64,000 bases of DNA from Xanthomonas sp. DAR 34887 (GTDB taxonomy: Bacteria; Pseudomonadota; Gammaproteobacteria; Xanthomonadales; Xanthomonadaceae). The stretch covers positions 3,821,001 through 3,885,000 of the forward strand of contig NZ_CP162490.1 in assembly GCF_041245805.1 (NCBI RefSeq), in the 5' to 3' direction. The notes beneath the pieces were generated by a model. That model worked only from the letters and a program-made list of their open reading frames with translations, was not told the DNA's origin and did not search any database. Made by a program: the position numbers and the translations under genes. Positions within the stretch are counted from its first letter, which is position 1; each line of letters opens with the position of its first letter. Shown piece by piece: positions 1 through 7,659 of this stretch.

Positions 1-573
1 CAACGCCAGCAACAGCGCCGATACCGCGAGCGCGGCGGCCAACAGCGGGACGCCGACCGCGAGCAGCGCGCTCATCGCTGCCGCGCCGCTCAGCCCGCCG
101 ACGCTGAACACGCCGTGGAAACTGGACATCACCGGACGCCCGGCACGTTTTTCGGTTTCCACGCCGTGCGCGTTCATCGCCACATCCAGCGCGCCGAGCG
201 CGGCGCCGAAGTACAGCAGCGCGGCGACCACGCTCGGCAGGGTCGGCGCCAGCGCGACCAGCGGCAGGCCCAGGCACAGCGCCAGCCCGGACCCGACCAT
301 GACCGCGCGGCTGCCGACCCGGTGGCTGAGCACGCCGGCCAGCGGCATCGCCAGGATCGAGCCGCCGCCGAAGGCGAGCAGCACCAGGCCCAGGGCGGCA
401 TCGTCCAGCGCGAAGCGCGCTTTCACGTACGGCACCATCGGCGCCCACGCCGCCATCGCGATCCCGGACAGCAGGAACACCCAGCGGGTGGCGTGGATTG
501 CAGGCCTGGCGGCGGCATCGGGGAAGACGGGGGTAACGCCAGCCGCTGTGGCGAAGGGTGGATCGGTAGGCAT
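1..573 (-). CDS. MFS transporter, N-terminal part (cut by window edge)
   Basis: Reading the minus strand from the ATG at 573 gives an open frame to the left edge. It encodes about 191 residues of a polytopic membrane protein with successive hydrophobic helices (near residues 30-50, 65-85, 95-115 and beyond). The loop between helices 2 and 3 reads LSHRVGSRAVM, which fits the cytoplasmic loop-2/3 signature (GxLaDrxGrr) of the major facilitator superfamily. A Pro/Ala-rich soluble N-terminus precedes the first helix. The C-terminal half is outside the window, so the substrate cannot be judged. It resembles the small-molecule efflux group of MFS proteins with a conserved NAHGVETE-like segment between helices 4 and 5. 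The family call is secure and the substrate is unknown. Confidence 0.8.
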   Translation of the reverse strand, partial: MPTDPPFATAAGVTPVFPDAAARPAIHATRWVFLLSGIAMAAWAPMVPYVKARFALDDAALGLVLLAFGGGSILAMPLAGVLSHRVGSRAVMVGSGLALCLGLPLVALAPTLPSVVAALLYFGAALGALDVAMNAHGVETEKRAGRPVMSSFHGVFSVGGLSGAAAMSALLAVGVPLLAAALAVSALLLAL

Positions 574-976
574 GCGGAAACTGTATCGAAACACGCATAA
601 ACGTGCAACAAGGCGCAATATGACGCATGAAAAGACGATCCCGGCCGCCCGTGGCGAACTAGGGCACCTCCAATAACTTCAGGTCGGAGGCTGCACGCTG
701 GGCGTGTCGATGGCGTGGCGTTGTCCTGTCGCCGCTGAAGCCGCTCCTACAGGGGCACGGCGCGCACGCTGTAGGAGCGGCTTCAGCCGCGACAGGAGAA
801 CGGAGTGGCCTTCAACGGCAAGGCGTCGAGCCGAAACAAGAAAACCGGCGACGCACGCGCGCTCAAAGAATCAGGAGGCTGGCGCACGGCGCCTGCATGG
901 CGCCGCCCTGCCCCACCCTGCAGGTGCGGCGACATCGCCGCTTGCGCGACTGGATGACAGTGCCGCGCAGCCGGCG
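574..976. other. Intergenic region with one palindromic repeat pair
   Basis: About 400 bases separate the MFS start from the 3' end of the histidine kinase gene. Apart from the palindromic pair at 725-796, no coding frame with a plausible start, ribosome binding site and protein-like composition was found. The MFS promoter must lie just right of 573. Confidence 0.6.
725..796. repeat. REP-like inverted repeat pair (GTAGGAGCGGC family)
   Basis: Two 28-base arms (725-752 and 769-796) are inverted copies with one mismatch, separated by 16 bases. Each contains GTAGGAGCGGCTTCAGCCGC or its complement, and each arm is itself a partial palindrome (GCGGCTTCAGCCGC). The same unit recurs near 18715, 18831, 22412 and 22472. 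The pair would form a long hairpin beyond the histidine kinase 3' end. This fits REP-type extragenic palindromes mobilised by RAYT transposases; the family assignment is inferred. Confidence 0.8.
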
Positions 977-2302
977 TCACTCCCCACGGCCGTCCGCCGC
1001 CAGCGGCAGGCGCAGCGTGGCCACGCTGCCGGGCGCATCCGCGCGCGCCTCCAGGCTCAGGCTGCCGCCTTGCGCCTCCAGGATCTGCCGCGACAGCACC
1101 AGGCCGATGCCCGAGCCGCCGGGTTTGGTGGTGAAGAACGGCACGAACAGGTTGTCGCTGGGCGGCAGCCCGGCGCCGCCGTCCACCACTTCGATCGACG
1201 CAGTGCCGCCGTAGCCGCGCGCGCGCAGCGTCACCGGCGCGCTGCCGCCGGACTCCAGGCCGTTGCGCAGCAGGTTGATCAGGACCTGCTCGAGTTGGTC
1301 GGCATCGGCGCGCAAGCGCAGCTGCGGCGCGATCTCGACCCGCACCCGCGCATCGCCGAGCAGCCGCTGCACCCGCGCGCACAGCGGTGCCAGTTCCACG
1401 GTGGCCGGCACCGGCGCCGGCAACCTGGCCAGACGCGCGTAGCCGCCGAGGAAGCGCTGCAACGCGGCGCTGCGCTGTTCGATCACGCCCAGGCCATTGC
1501 GCAGGTCGGCGTGCAGTTCGGCGTCGAGCGCGTGCGGCGCGGCCGCCAGCAAGCGCCCGAGCGTATCGGCGATCGAACCGATCGGCGCCAGCGAGTTGTT
1601 GATCTCGTGGCCAAGCACGCGCAACAGGCGACGGAACGCCTGCGCTTCCTCTTCGCGCAACGCGCGCTCCATCGGCTGCACCAGCAGCAGCCGCCCGGCC
1701 TGGCTGCGGCTGCGCAAGGCGGCGTGGCCGATCTGCCAGCGCCCGTGCTGGCCGGCGAAGGCATGCGCGTGGATGCTGCCGGAGGGCAACGCGAACAGGC
1801 CGGCCAGGCCCAGCGCCTGCGCCGACTGCCCGACCAGGTGCTCAGCGGCGGCGCCGAGCAGGCGCTCGCCGGCCGGGTTGACCAGGCGCAGGCGCTGGTC
1901 CTGTTCGAACGCGAACACCGCCCCGTCCAGCGCCGCCAGGGTCTTGCTCAGCAACTGCAGGCTCTCGTGCGAATCGCGCTGCTCATCCTGCAGCCGCTGC
2001 GCCAGGGCGTTGAAGCGCTGCAGCAGGCCCTCGCTGTCGCGATCGCGTGCGTCCTGCGCCACGCGCACGCTGTAGTCGCCCTCGCGCAGCGCCTCGAGCA
2101 GGCCGCCGAGGGTGCGCAGGCGCTGGCCGGCATCGCGCTGCTGCCAGCGCCACACCGCGGCCGTCAGCGCCAGCACGCACAGCATCAGTACGGCGGCTTC
2201 GGGTGGCCGCGGCGTGCCGACCACGAGGACCAGCGCCAACGCCAGCAGGGCCGGCGCCGCCAGCCACAGCGGGCGCCGCCGTTGCCGCTCAGCCGCCGTC
2301 AT
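977..2302 (-). CDS. NtrY-like sensor histidine kinase
   Basis: A 441-residue inner-membrane kinase. Two hydrophobic segments (about residues 11-29 and 36-51) are followed by a HAMP-like linker and a PAS-like region (about 120-200). The phosphoacceptor box is VLGHEINNSLAP with His232. The ATP-binding domain shows the N box (NLLRNGLES), a G1 box (DGGAGLP), the F box (FVPFFTTKPGGSGIGL) and a C-terminal G region. The HEINN variant is typical of the NtrY/NtrB group that partners sigma-54 regulators. The ATG at 2302 lies inside the end of the upstream regulator gene (14-base overlap), so the two are translationally coupled. The signal sensed is not evident; the neighbouring exporter suggests envelope or drug stress. 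Confidence 0.9.
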   Translation of the reverse strand: MTAAERQRRRPLWLAAPALLALALVLVVGTPRPPEAAVLMLCVLALTAAVWRWQQRDAGQRLRTLGGLLEALREGDYSVRVAQDARDRDSEGLLQRFNALAQRLQDEQRDSHESLQLLSKTLAALDGAVFAFEQDQRLRLVNPAGERLLGAAAEHLVGQSAQALGLAGLFALPSGSIHAHAFAGQHGRWQIGHAALRSRSQAGRLLLVQPMERALREEEAQAFRRLLRVLGHEINNSLAPIGSIADTLGRLLAAAPHALDAELHADLRNGLGVIEQRSAALQRFLGGYARLARLPAPVPATVELAPLCARVQRLLGDARVRVEIAPQLRLRADADQLEQVLINLLRNGLESGGSAPVTLRARGYGGTASIEVVDGGAGLPPSDNLFVPFFTTKPGGSGIGLVLSRQILEAQGGSLSLEARADAPGSVATLRLPLAADGRGE

Positions 2303-3680
2303 CGCTGCGCAGGCCGTGCTTGCCCAGTCGCCGGTACAGGCTCTGCCGGGTGATGCCGAGCTGATCGGCGGCGCGCTGCAGATTGCCCTGCTGCTGCGCC
2401 AGCGCCTGGCGCAGCAGCAGCGCCTCGGCTTCTTCGAGGGTCAGTTGGGTGGACAAGGCCGGCGCGGCGCCTGCCGCCGGCTGCAGGCGCAGGTCGTCGC
2501 TGCCCAGCGTCGCGCCGTCGGCGAGCAAGGCGGCGCGTTCCATCGCGTGCGCCAGTTCGCGCACGTTGCCGGGCCAGGCGTAGCCGAGCAAGGCACGCTC
2601 GGCGTCGCGCGCCAGCGCCGGCAGCGGCCGCCGGTAGCGCGTGCAGGCGGCGGCCAGATAGTGCCGCGCCAACGGCAGGATGTCGGCGGCGCGCTCGCGC
2701 AACGGCGGCACGCGCAACTGGAAGGTGTTGAGCCGGTACAGCAGGTCCTGGCGAAAATTTCCCGCGGCCACTTCCGCATCCAGATCGGCATTGGTCGCCG
2801 CGACGATGCGCACGTCCACGCGCTGCGTGCGCGAGGAACCGAGCCGTTCGAATTCGCCATCCTCGATCGCGCGCAGCAGCTTGGGCTGCTGCTGCAGCTG
2901 CAGGTTGCCGATCTCGTCCAGGAACAGGGTGCCGCCGTCGGCCAGTTCGAAGCGGCCGGCGCGGTCCTGCCGCGCGTCGGTGTAGGCGCCGCGCACATGG
3001 CCGAACAGTTCGGCCTCGAACAGGGTCGGCGCCAGTCCGCCGATGTTGACCTTGACGAAGGCCTGCGCGCGGCGCGGCGACCACTGGTGCAGCAGTTGCG
3101 CGAGCAGGCTCTTGCCGGTGCCGTTCTCGCCCAGCAGCAACACATTGGCGCCGCTGCCGGCGATGCGCAGCAGATCCTCGACCAGGCGCTGCATCGGCGC
3201 CGATTCGGCGACGAAACCGGCGGCGCCGTCCTGCAGCAGCAGAGCCTGCGCCTCGCCGAGCCGCTGCGCGTTGCGACGGCTGCGATCCAGCGCGATGCGG
3301 CTCTCCAGCACCGCGAGCACGCGCGCGTTCTGCCACGGCTTCTCGATGAAATCCACCGCGCCGTCGCGCATCGCCGCCACCGCCAGCTCGATGCTGGCCC
3401 AGGCGGTCATCGCGATCACCGGCAAGCCCGGCCACTGCGCGGCGATCTGCGCGATCAGCGCCAAGCCTTCCGCGCCCGATGTGGTGTCGCGAGCGTAGTT
3501 CATGTCCACCAGCACCGCGGCAAACTCGTCGCCGCGCAGGCACGCCAGCGCCAACTCCGGCGACTCGGCGCCGACCATGCCGTAGCCGGCGCTCTTGAGC
3601 AGCATGCGCAAGGCCTCGCGCACGTCGGCCTGGTCGTCGACGACCAGGATGCGCGGCGGCGACACAGCCGGCGACTTCAT
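2289..3680 (-). CDS. NtrC-family sigma-54 response regulator
   Basis: A 463-residue activator. The receiver domain (residues 10-125) has phosphoacceptor Asp59 (VLVDMNYARD), Thr92 and Lys114. The AAA+ domain has Walker A GENGTGKS (184-191), GAYTDA at 231-236 where GAFTGA is usual, and Walker B LFLDEI (252-257). A Fis-type helix-turn-helix ends the protein (about 435-460, AADQLGITRQSLYRRL). The ATG at 3680 was chosen because it immediately precedes the receiver domain. It lies only 10 bases after the vapC stop and overlaps the kinase gene. The short insert after the acceptor Asp (RDTTSG) marks a recognisable subgroup. By family it activates sigma-54 promoters when phosphorylated; a candidate site is at 8922-8937. 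Confidence 0.92.
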   Translation of the reverse strand: MKSPAVSPPRILVVDDQADVREALRMLLKSAGYGMVGAESPELALACLRGDEFAAVLVDMNYARDTTSGAEGLALIAQIAAQWPGLPVIAMTAWASIELAVAAMRDGAVDFIEKPWQNARVLAVLESRIALDRSRRNAQRLGEAQALLLQDGAAGFVAESAPMQRLVEDLLRIAGSGANVLLLGENGTGKSLLAQLLHQWSPRRAQAFVKVNIGGLAPTLFEAELFGHVRGAYTDARQDRAGRFELADGGTLFLDEIGNLQLQQQPKLLRAIEDGEFERLGSSRTQRVDVRIVAATNADLDAEVAAGNFRQDLLYRLNTFQLRVPPLRERAADILPLARHYLAAACTRYRRPLPALARDAERALLGYAWPGNVRELAHAMERAALLADGATLGSDDLRLQPAAGAAPALSTQLTLEEAEALLLRQALAQQQGNLQRAADQLGITRQSLYRRLGKHGLRSDDGG

Positions 3681-3690
3681 TGCCGAGATC

Positions 3691-4104
3691 TCATTCCGTT
3701 GCCACCCAGTTTTCCAGGCGCAGGCCGCCAACGCGCTCGAATTCGCGCACGTTGTTGGTGACCAGCACCGCATCCACAGCCAGGGCATGCGCCGCGATCA
3801 ATTGTTCCAGCGCACCGATCGGGGTGCCCTTGCGCTCCAATGCGCTGCGTAACGCGCCGTAGTGGCGCATGGCGGCTTCGTCGAACGGCAGGATGTCCAG
3901 TGGCGCCAGGAACTTGTCCAGCGCCTGCCGATTGCGTGGCGATCCGCTCTTGTCCACGCCATAGGCCAATTCGGCGCCGGTGATGCTGGAAATGGCGACC
4001 TGCCCGATGCGCAACGCGGCAAAACGGTCGAGCACGCCTGGCGGACGACGATTGATGATGTAGATGCAGATGTTGGTATCGAGCAGATAGAGCGGCTGGC
4101 TCAT
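3691..4104 (-). CDS. vapC: VapC-type PIN-domain toxin
   Basis: A 137-residue PIN-domain ribonuclease. The first acidic residue is Asp9 in LLDTN and the second is Glu45 in TGAEL. At the usual third position (GxxDxxIAA) the protein has Glu100 (GALEQLIAAHAL). The later VLVTNNVREFERV segment is standard for the VapC/FitB group. The ATG at 4104 was preferred over the one at 4113 because it forms an ATGA overlap with the vapB stop. VapC toxins cleave tRNA or rRNA and are neutralised by VapB. The gene ends 10 bases before the response regulator start, an unusual arrangement that suggests shared transcription. Confidence 0.88.
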   Translation of the reverse strand: MSQPLYLLDTNICIYIINRRPPGVLDRFAALRIGQVAISSITGAELAYGVDKSGSPRNRQALDKFLAPLDILPFDEAAMRHYGALRSALERKGTPIGALEQLIAAHALAVDAVLVTNNVREFERVGGLRLENWVATE

Positions 4105-4337
4105 ACGGGCCATTCCTCGCGCTTCTGCTGCTGGGGTTGCTCACGCTGCAACTGGAAGCCGGGCTCGAACTCGTCCAGCGCCTCGCGCAGCAATTGCCAG
4201 GGCGCTTCCAGGGGCAACAGCAGCACGCCGTTGCCGAAACGCCTGGCGATCACCGCCTCTCCTTCGAAACGCAAGGCCTTGGGCAGGCGGACGGCCTGAC
4301 TGCGCCCGGACTGGAACAGCTTGGCGGTCGTGGTCAT
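4101..4337 (-). CDS. vapB: VapB-type antitoxin (AbrB/SpoVT fold)
   Basis: A 78-residue protein. The N-terminus MTTTAKLFQSGRSQAVRLPK is the swapped-hairpin AbrB/MazE DNA-binding module of VapB antitoxins. The C-terminus (EFEPGFQLQREQ) is the toxin-wrapping tail. A good ribosome binding site (GGAGG) precedes the ATG at 4337. It overlaps vapC by four bases (ATGA), the usual antitoxin-first order. Direct repeats of TGATATATACC just upstream probably hold the promoter and autoregulatory operator. Confidence 0.9.
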   Translation of the reverse strand: MTTTAKLFQSGRSQAVRLPKALRFEGEAVIARRFGNGVLLLPLEAPWQLLREALDEFEPGFQLQREQPQQQKREEWPV

Positions 4338-4360
4338 GGCGATCCTCCAACGGAACGGAT

Positions 4361-4384
4361 TGATATATACCGATGATATATACC
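4361..4384 (-). promoter_or_regulatory. Putative vapBC promoter/operator direct repeats
   Basis: Two copies of TGATATATACC (4361-4371 and 4374-4384) lie 13 bases apart in an AT-rich patch that stands out from the surrounding GC-rich DNA. They are 24-47 bases upstream of the vapB ATG. The position fits an autoregulated TA promoter. Binding by VapB or VapBC is inferred. Confidence 0.55.
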
Positions 4385-4432
4385 ACCTCGGCAGTGTCAA
4401 TGCCGTCACTCGCCGTCCTGCCTGCCGAAGCC

Positions 4433-6874
4433 TCATTCGGCGCGCAACGCCTGCATCGGCGGCACCCGCGCGGCACGCTGCGCGGGCGCCAATGCCGCGA
4501 GCAGGCCGGCCGCGGCGAGCACCAGCAGCACCGCGCCGATCGCCAGCGGATCGGCCACCCGCACTTCGAACAGGAAGCGCTGCAGCAGCCGCGACAGCGC
4601 CATCGCCACGCCCAGGCCCAGCAGCAGCCCGACCCCGATCTGCAGGCCAGCCTCGCGCAGCACCTGCCGCCGCAGCCGCGCCGGCGGCGCGCCGAGCGCG
4701 GCGCGCACGCCGAACTCGTGCTGGCGCGCGGCCACCGCCACCGCCATCACCGCATACAGGCCGACCGCGGCCAGCAGCAGCGCCAGCGCCGCGAACAGGC
4801 CCACCAGCAACAGGTTGAGCTTCTGTTCGCCGGTGGTGCTGGCGACCAGCGCCTGCATCGGCTGCAGCTCGGCGATCGGCTGCTGCGGCGCCACTTCGCC
4901 GATCGCCGCGCGCAGCGCGCGCTCGTCGGCGCCCAGCGCGCCGGCATGCAGGCGCACCGCGTAGGTCAAGGCGCCGAAGCTGCGCATGATCTGCCACATC
5001 GGCTCGCTGATCTGCGCCAGCGGCTGATACACCGTCGGCTCCGGCGGCTCGGCCGGGCTGGTGTGGCGCACGTCGCCGACCACGCCGACCACGCGCATCG
5101 GCAACCGGTGGTTGTCGCCGTCGTCCGGGACGGTCACGATCTTGCCCAGCGCCTGGCCGTGCAGGTAACGCTCGGCGAACGATGCACTGACCAGGCAGAC
5201 CTTCTCGGCGCCGGCCACGTCGCCGTCGGCGATGCCGCGGCCGGCCAGCAACGGGATGCGGAACACCTCCAGGAACTGCGGCGTGGCCACGCGGTACTGG
5301 CTGTCGATGGAGGGCGCCCCGTCCACCTCCACGCTCCAGCTCAGCCGCGTGGCCGTCGGCGGATTGCTGGACACGCCGACGCGTTCGATGCCCGGCACCT
5401 GCTGCAGCCGCGCGACGATGCGCCGGGTCTGCTCCACCGCATCGCGCGCCGTGACATAGCGCTCCTTCACCGGGGCCAGGGTGAACACCAGCGCAGCGTG
5501 GCTCTCGAAGCCCATCGGCACCTCCGCCAGCTTCTGCAGCGTCCGCGTGAACAGCGCCGCGCCGATCAGCAGCACCACCGCGATCGCCACCTGCGCGATC
5601 ACCAGGCTGCGACCGAGGCGGCCGGCCTGCAGGCTCCAGCCGCCGCGCCCGCCGCCGGCCAGTTCCGTCACCAGGTTGCGGCGACGGCCGCGCACGATGC
5701 CCAGCGCCGCGGCCAGCACCGCAGTGGCGCTGCCAGCGAGCAGCGCGAACAACGCGCTGACACCGGTCAGGTGCGCGGCCTCGCCGCGCATCCACAGCAG
5801 CGGCACCCAACCGCCGAGCAGGCGCAGGCCGAGCCAGGCCAGGGCCAACCCGGCCAGGCTGCCGAGCGCGCCGATCAGCACGCCCTCGGCCAGCGCCGGC
5901 AGGCTCAGCCGCAGCCACGGCGCGCCGAGTGCGGCGCGCACCGCGCTGTCGTGGCTGCGGCCGAGCGCGCGCAGCAGCATCAGGCTGGTCAGGTTGATCG
6001 CCGCGATCAACAGCACGCAGAGCGCCGCGGCGAAGAACAGCCACAGCGTGTTGCCGCTGTAGGACGCATACAGGCTGTCCTGCAACGGCAACGCGTTGGG
6101 CGGTTCGCGCTGCAGGTCGCGCCACCAGTCGTCGGTCATGTACGGGCTGTTGCGCAGCACGCCCTTGATCACCACCGCGGTCTGCGCGGAGGCTGCCGCT
6201 ACGCTGACGCCGGGCTGCAAGCGCGCCACCACGATCTCGTTGGTGGACAGGTTGGTCGCGGCCAGGTCCGGCTGCATGTTGCGGATCAGGTCGAACGATT
6301 CGGCCCAGGGAAAGTCCGCCGGCAACACGCCGACGATCTGCACCGGCTTGCCCTCCACCTGCAGCGTGCGTCCCACCGCAGCCGGGTCGCCGCCGAAATA
6401 GCGCTGCCAGAAGGGATACGCGAGGATCACCGCCTGCGGTCCGCCGGGCCGGCTCTCCTCGGCATTGAAGTTGCGGCCCGCCGCCATCGGCAGACCCAGC
6501 GTGCGCAGGAAACCTTCGTCGGCGCTGATCGCCGCCACCACTTCGCTGGCATCGCCGCGGGCGATGTTGGCCGGCACCGGAAACCCGCGCAGGATGCCGA
6601 TCGCCTGCAGCCCGGACATGCGCCGCAGCGCCGGGTAATAGCCTGGCGCTGCAATGTTGTGGCCGCCGTCGGCCTGTTTGCCCAGCGTCACCAGCTGCTG
6701 CGGCTGCGGGAACGGCAGCGGCTTCAGCAGCGCCTGGTCGAGCAGCGCGAACACCGCGGTGGTGGTGGCCACGCCCAGCGCCAGGGTCAGCACCGCCAGC
6801 AGCAGGTAGCCCGGCTTGCGCGCCAGCGCGCGCCAGGACTGCCGCGCTTCGGCCAGGTACATGGCGGCGCTCAT
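4433..6874 (-). CDS. MacB/FtsX-type ABC transporter permease (duplicated)
   Basis: An 813-residue permease. The N-terminal transmembrane helix (about residues 18-42) is followed by a large periplasmic MacB-like domain, a bundle of FtsX helices, then a second MacB-like domain and a second FtsX bundle near the C-terminus. Two half-permeases are thus fused in one chain, as in the duplicated permease group related to MacB. It would pair with the ATPase encoded just upstream (ATGA overlap at 6871-6874) and the HlyD-type adaptor. These are mechanotransmission-type exporters for peptides, lipids or drugs; the substrate is unknown. The start at 6874 was chosen for the overlap; Met5 is an alternative. 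Confidence 0.88.
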   Translation of the reverse strand: MSAAMYLAEARQSWRALARKPGYLLLAVLTLALGVATTTAVFALLDQALLKPLPFPQPQQLVTLGKQADGGHNIAAPGYYPALRRMSGLQAIGILRGFPVPANIARGDASEVVAAISADEGFLRTLGLPMAAGRNFNAEESRPGGPQAVILAYPFWQRYFGGDPAAVGRTLQVEGKPVQIVGVLPADFPWAESFDLIRNMQPDLAATNLSTNEIVVARLQPGVSVAAASAQTAVVIKGVLRNSPYMTDDWWRDLQREPPNALPLQDSLYASYSGNTLWLFFAAALCVLLIAAINLTSLMLLRALGRSHDSAVRAALGAPWLRLSLPALAEGVLIGALGSLAGLALAWLGLRLLGGWVPLLWMRGEAAHLTGVSALFALLAGSATAVLAAALGIVRGRRRNLVTELAGGGRGGWSLQAGRLGRSLVIAQVAIAVVLLIGAALFTRTLQKLAEVPMGFESHAALVFTLAPVKERYVTARDAVEQTRRIVARLQQVPGIERVGVSSNPPTATRLSWSVEVDGAPSIDSQYRVATPQFLEVFRIPLLAGRGIADGDVAGAEKVCLVSASFAERYLHGQALGKIVTVPDDGDNHRLPMRVVGVVGDVRHTSPAEPPEPTVYQPLAQISEPMWQIMRSFGALTYAVRLHAGALGADERALRAAIGEVAPQQPIAELQPMQALVASTTGEQKLNLLLVGLFAALALLLAAVGLYAVMAVAVAARQHEFGVRAALGAPPARLRRQVLREAGLQIGVGLLLGLGVAMALSRLLQRFLFEVRVADPLAIGAVLLVLAAAGLLAALAPAQRAARVPPMQALRAE

Positions 6875-7641
6875 CGCGCCTGCTCCGCGCTGCGCACCGG
6901 CAAGGCGACATCCTGTTCGTGGCGCAGGCGCTCGAAGGTGTCCTCGTCGACGATGCGCCCGTCGAGCATGTGCACGATGCGCTGCGCGCGCCGCGCGAAC
7001 GCCGCATCGTGGGTGACCATGCACAAGGTGGTGCCGTTGTCGTGCAGCTGTTCGAGCAGTTGCATCACCGCCTCGCCGTTGCGCGTATCCAGATTGCCGG
7101 TGGGTTCGTCGGCGAGCAGGATCGACGGGTTGCCGGCCAGCGCGCGCGCCACCGCCACGCGCTGCTGCTGGCCGCCGGACAGCTGCCCCGGATAATGCTT
7201 GTGGCGATGGTGCATGCCGACCAGCTCCAGCACCTCGCGCACGCGCTGGCGGATCTGGCCGCGCTCGGCGCCGTCGCGGTAGGTCAGTGGCAGCGCCACG
7301 TTCTCTTCCACGGTGAGGTCGGCGATCAGGTTGAAGGCCTGGAAGATGAAACCGATCTCGGCGTTGCGGATGCGCGCGCGACCGACTGCGTCCAGGTCGG
7401 CGACGCTGCGGCCGTTGAGCCGGTAGCTGCCGCCGCTGGGCGCATCGAGCAGGCCCAGGATCGACAGCAGCGTCGACTTGCCGCAGCCGGACGGGCCGGT
7501 GATCGCGACGAAATCGCCGCGCGCCACGTCCAGCGCGATCTCGGCCAGGGCATGGGTCTCCACTTCGTCGGTGTGGAACACCTTGCCCAGCCCGTGCAGG
7601 CGGATCAACGGTTCGGCGGAAGGTACGGTTATTGCGGTCAT
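6871..7641 (-). CDS. MacB/LolD-like ABC transporter ATPase
   Basis: A 256-residue nucleotide-binding subunit. Walker A is GPSGCGKS, the Q-loop is in IFQAFNLI, the signature is LSGGQQQR, Walker B is ILLADEPTGNLD and the H-loop is VTHD. The PTGNLD form and the FNLI segment are typical of the MacB/LolD/FtsE branch that drives FtsX-type permeases. The gene sits between the adaptor (18-base gap) and the permease (4-base overlap), forming a compact exporter operon. About 30 extra residues follow the usual core end and look like a variable tail. Confidence 0.93.
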   Translation of the reverse strand: MTAITVPSAEPLIRLHGLGKVFHTDEVETHALAEIALDVARGDFVAITGPSGCGKSTLLSILGLLDAPSGGSYRLNGRSVADLDAVGRARIRNAEIGFIFQAFNLIADLTVEENVALPLTYRDGAERGQIRQRVREVLELVGMHHRHKHYPGQLSGGQQQRVAVARALAGNPSILLADEPTGNLDTRNGEAVMQLLEQLHDNGTTLCMVTHDAAFARRAQRIVHMLDGRIVDEDTFERLRHEQDVALPVRSAEQAR

Positions 7642-7659
7642 TCGGGTTCTCCTGGGGCG

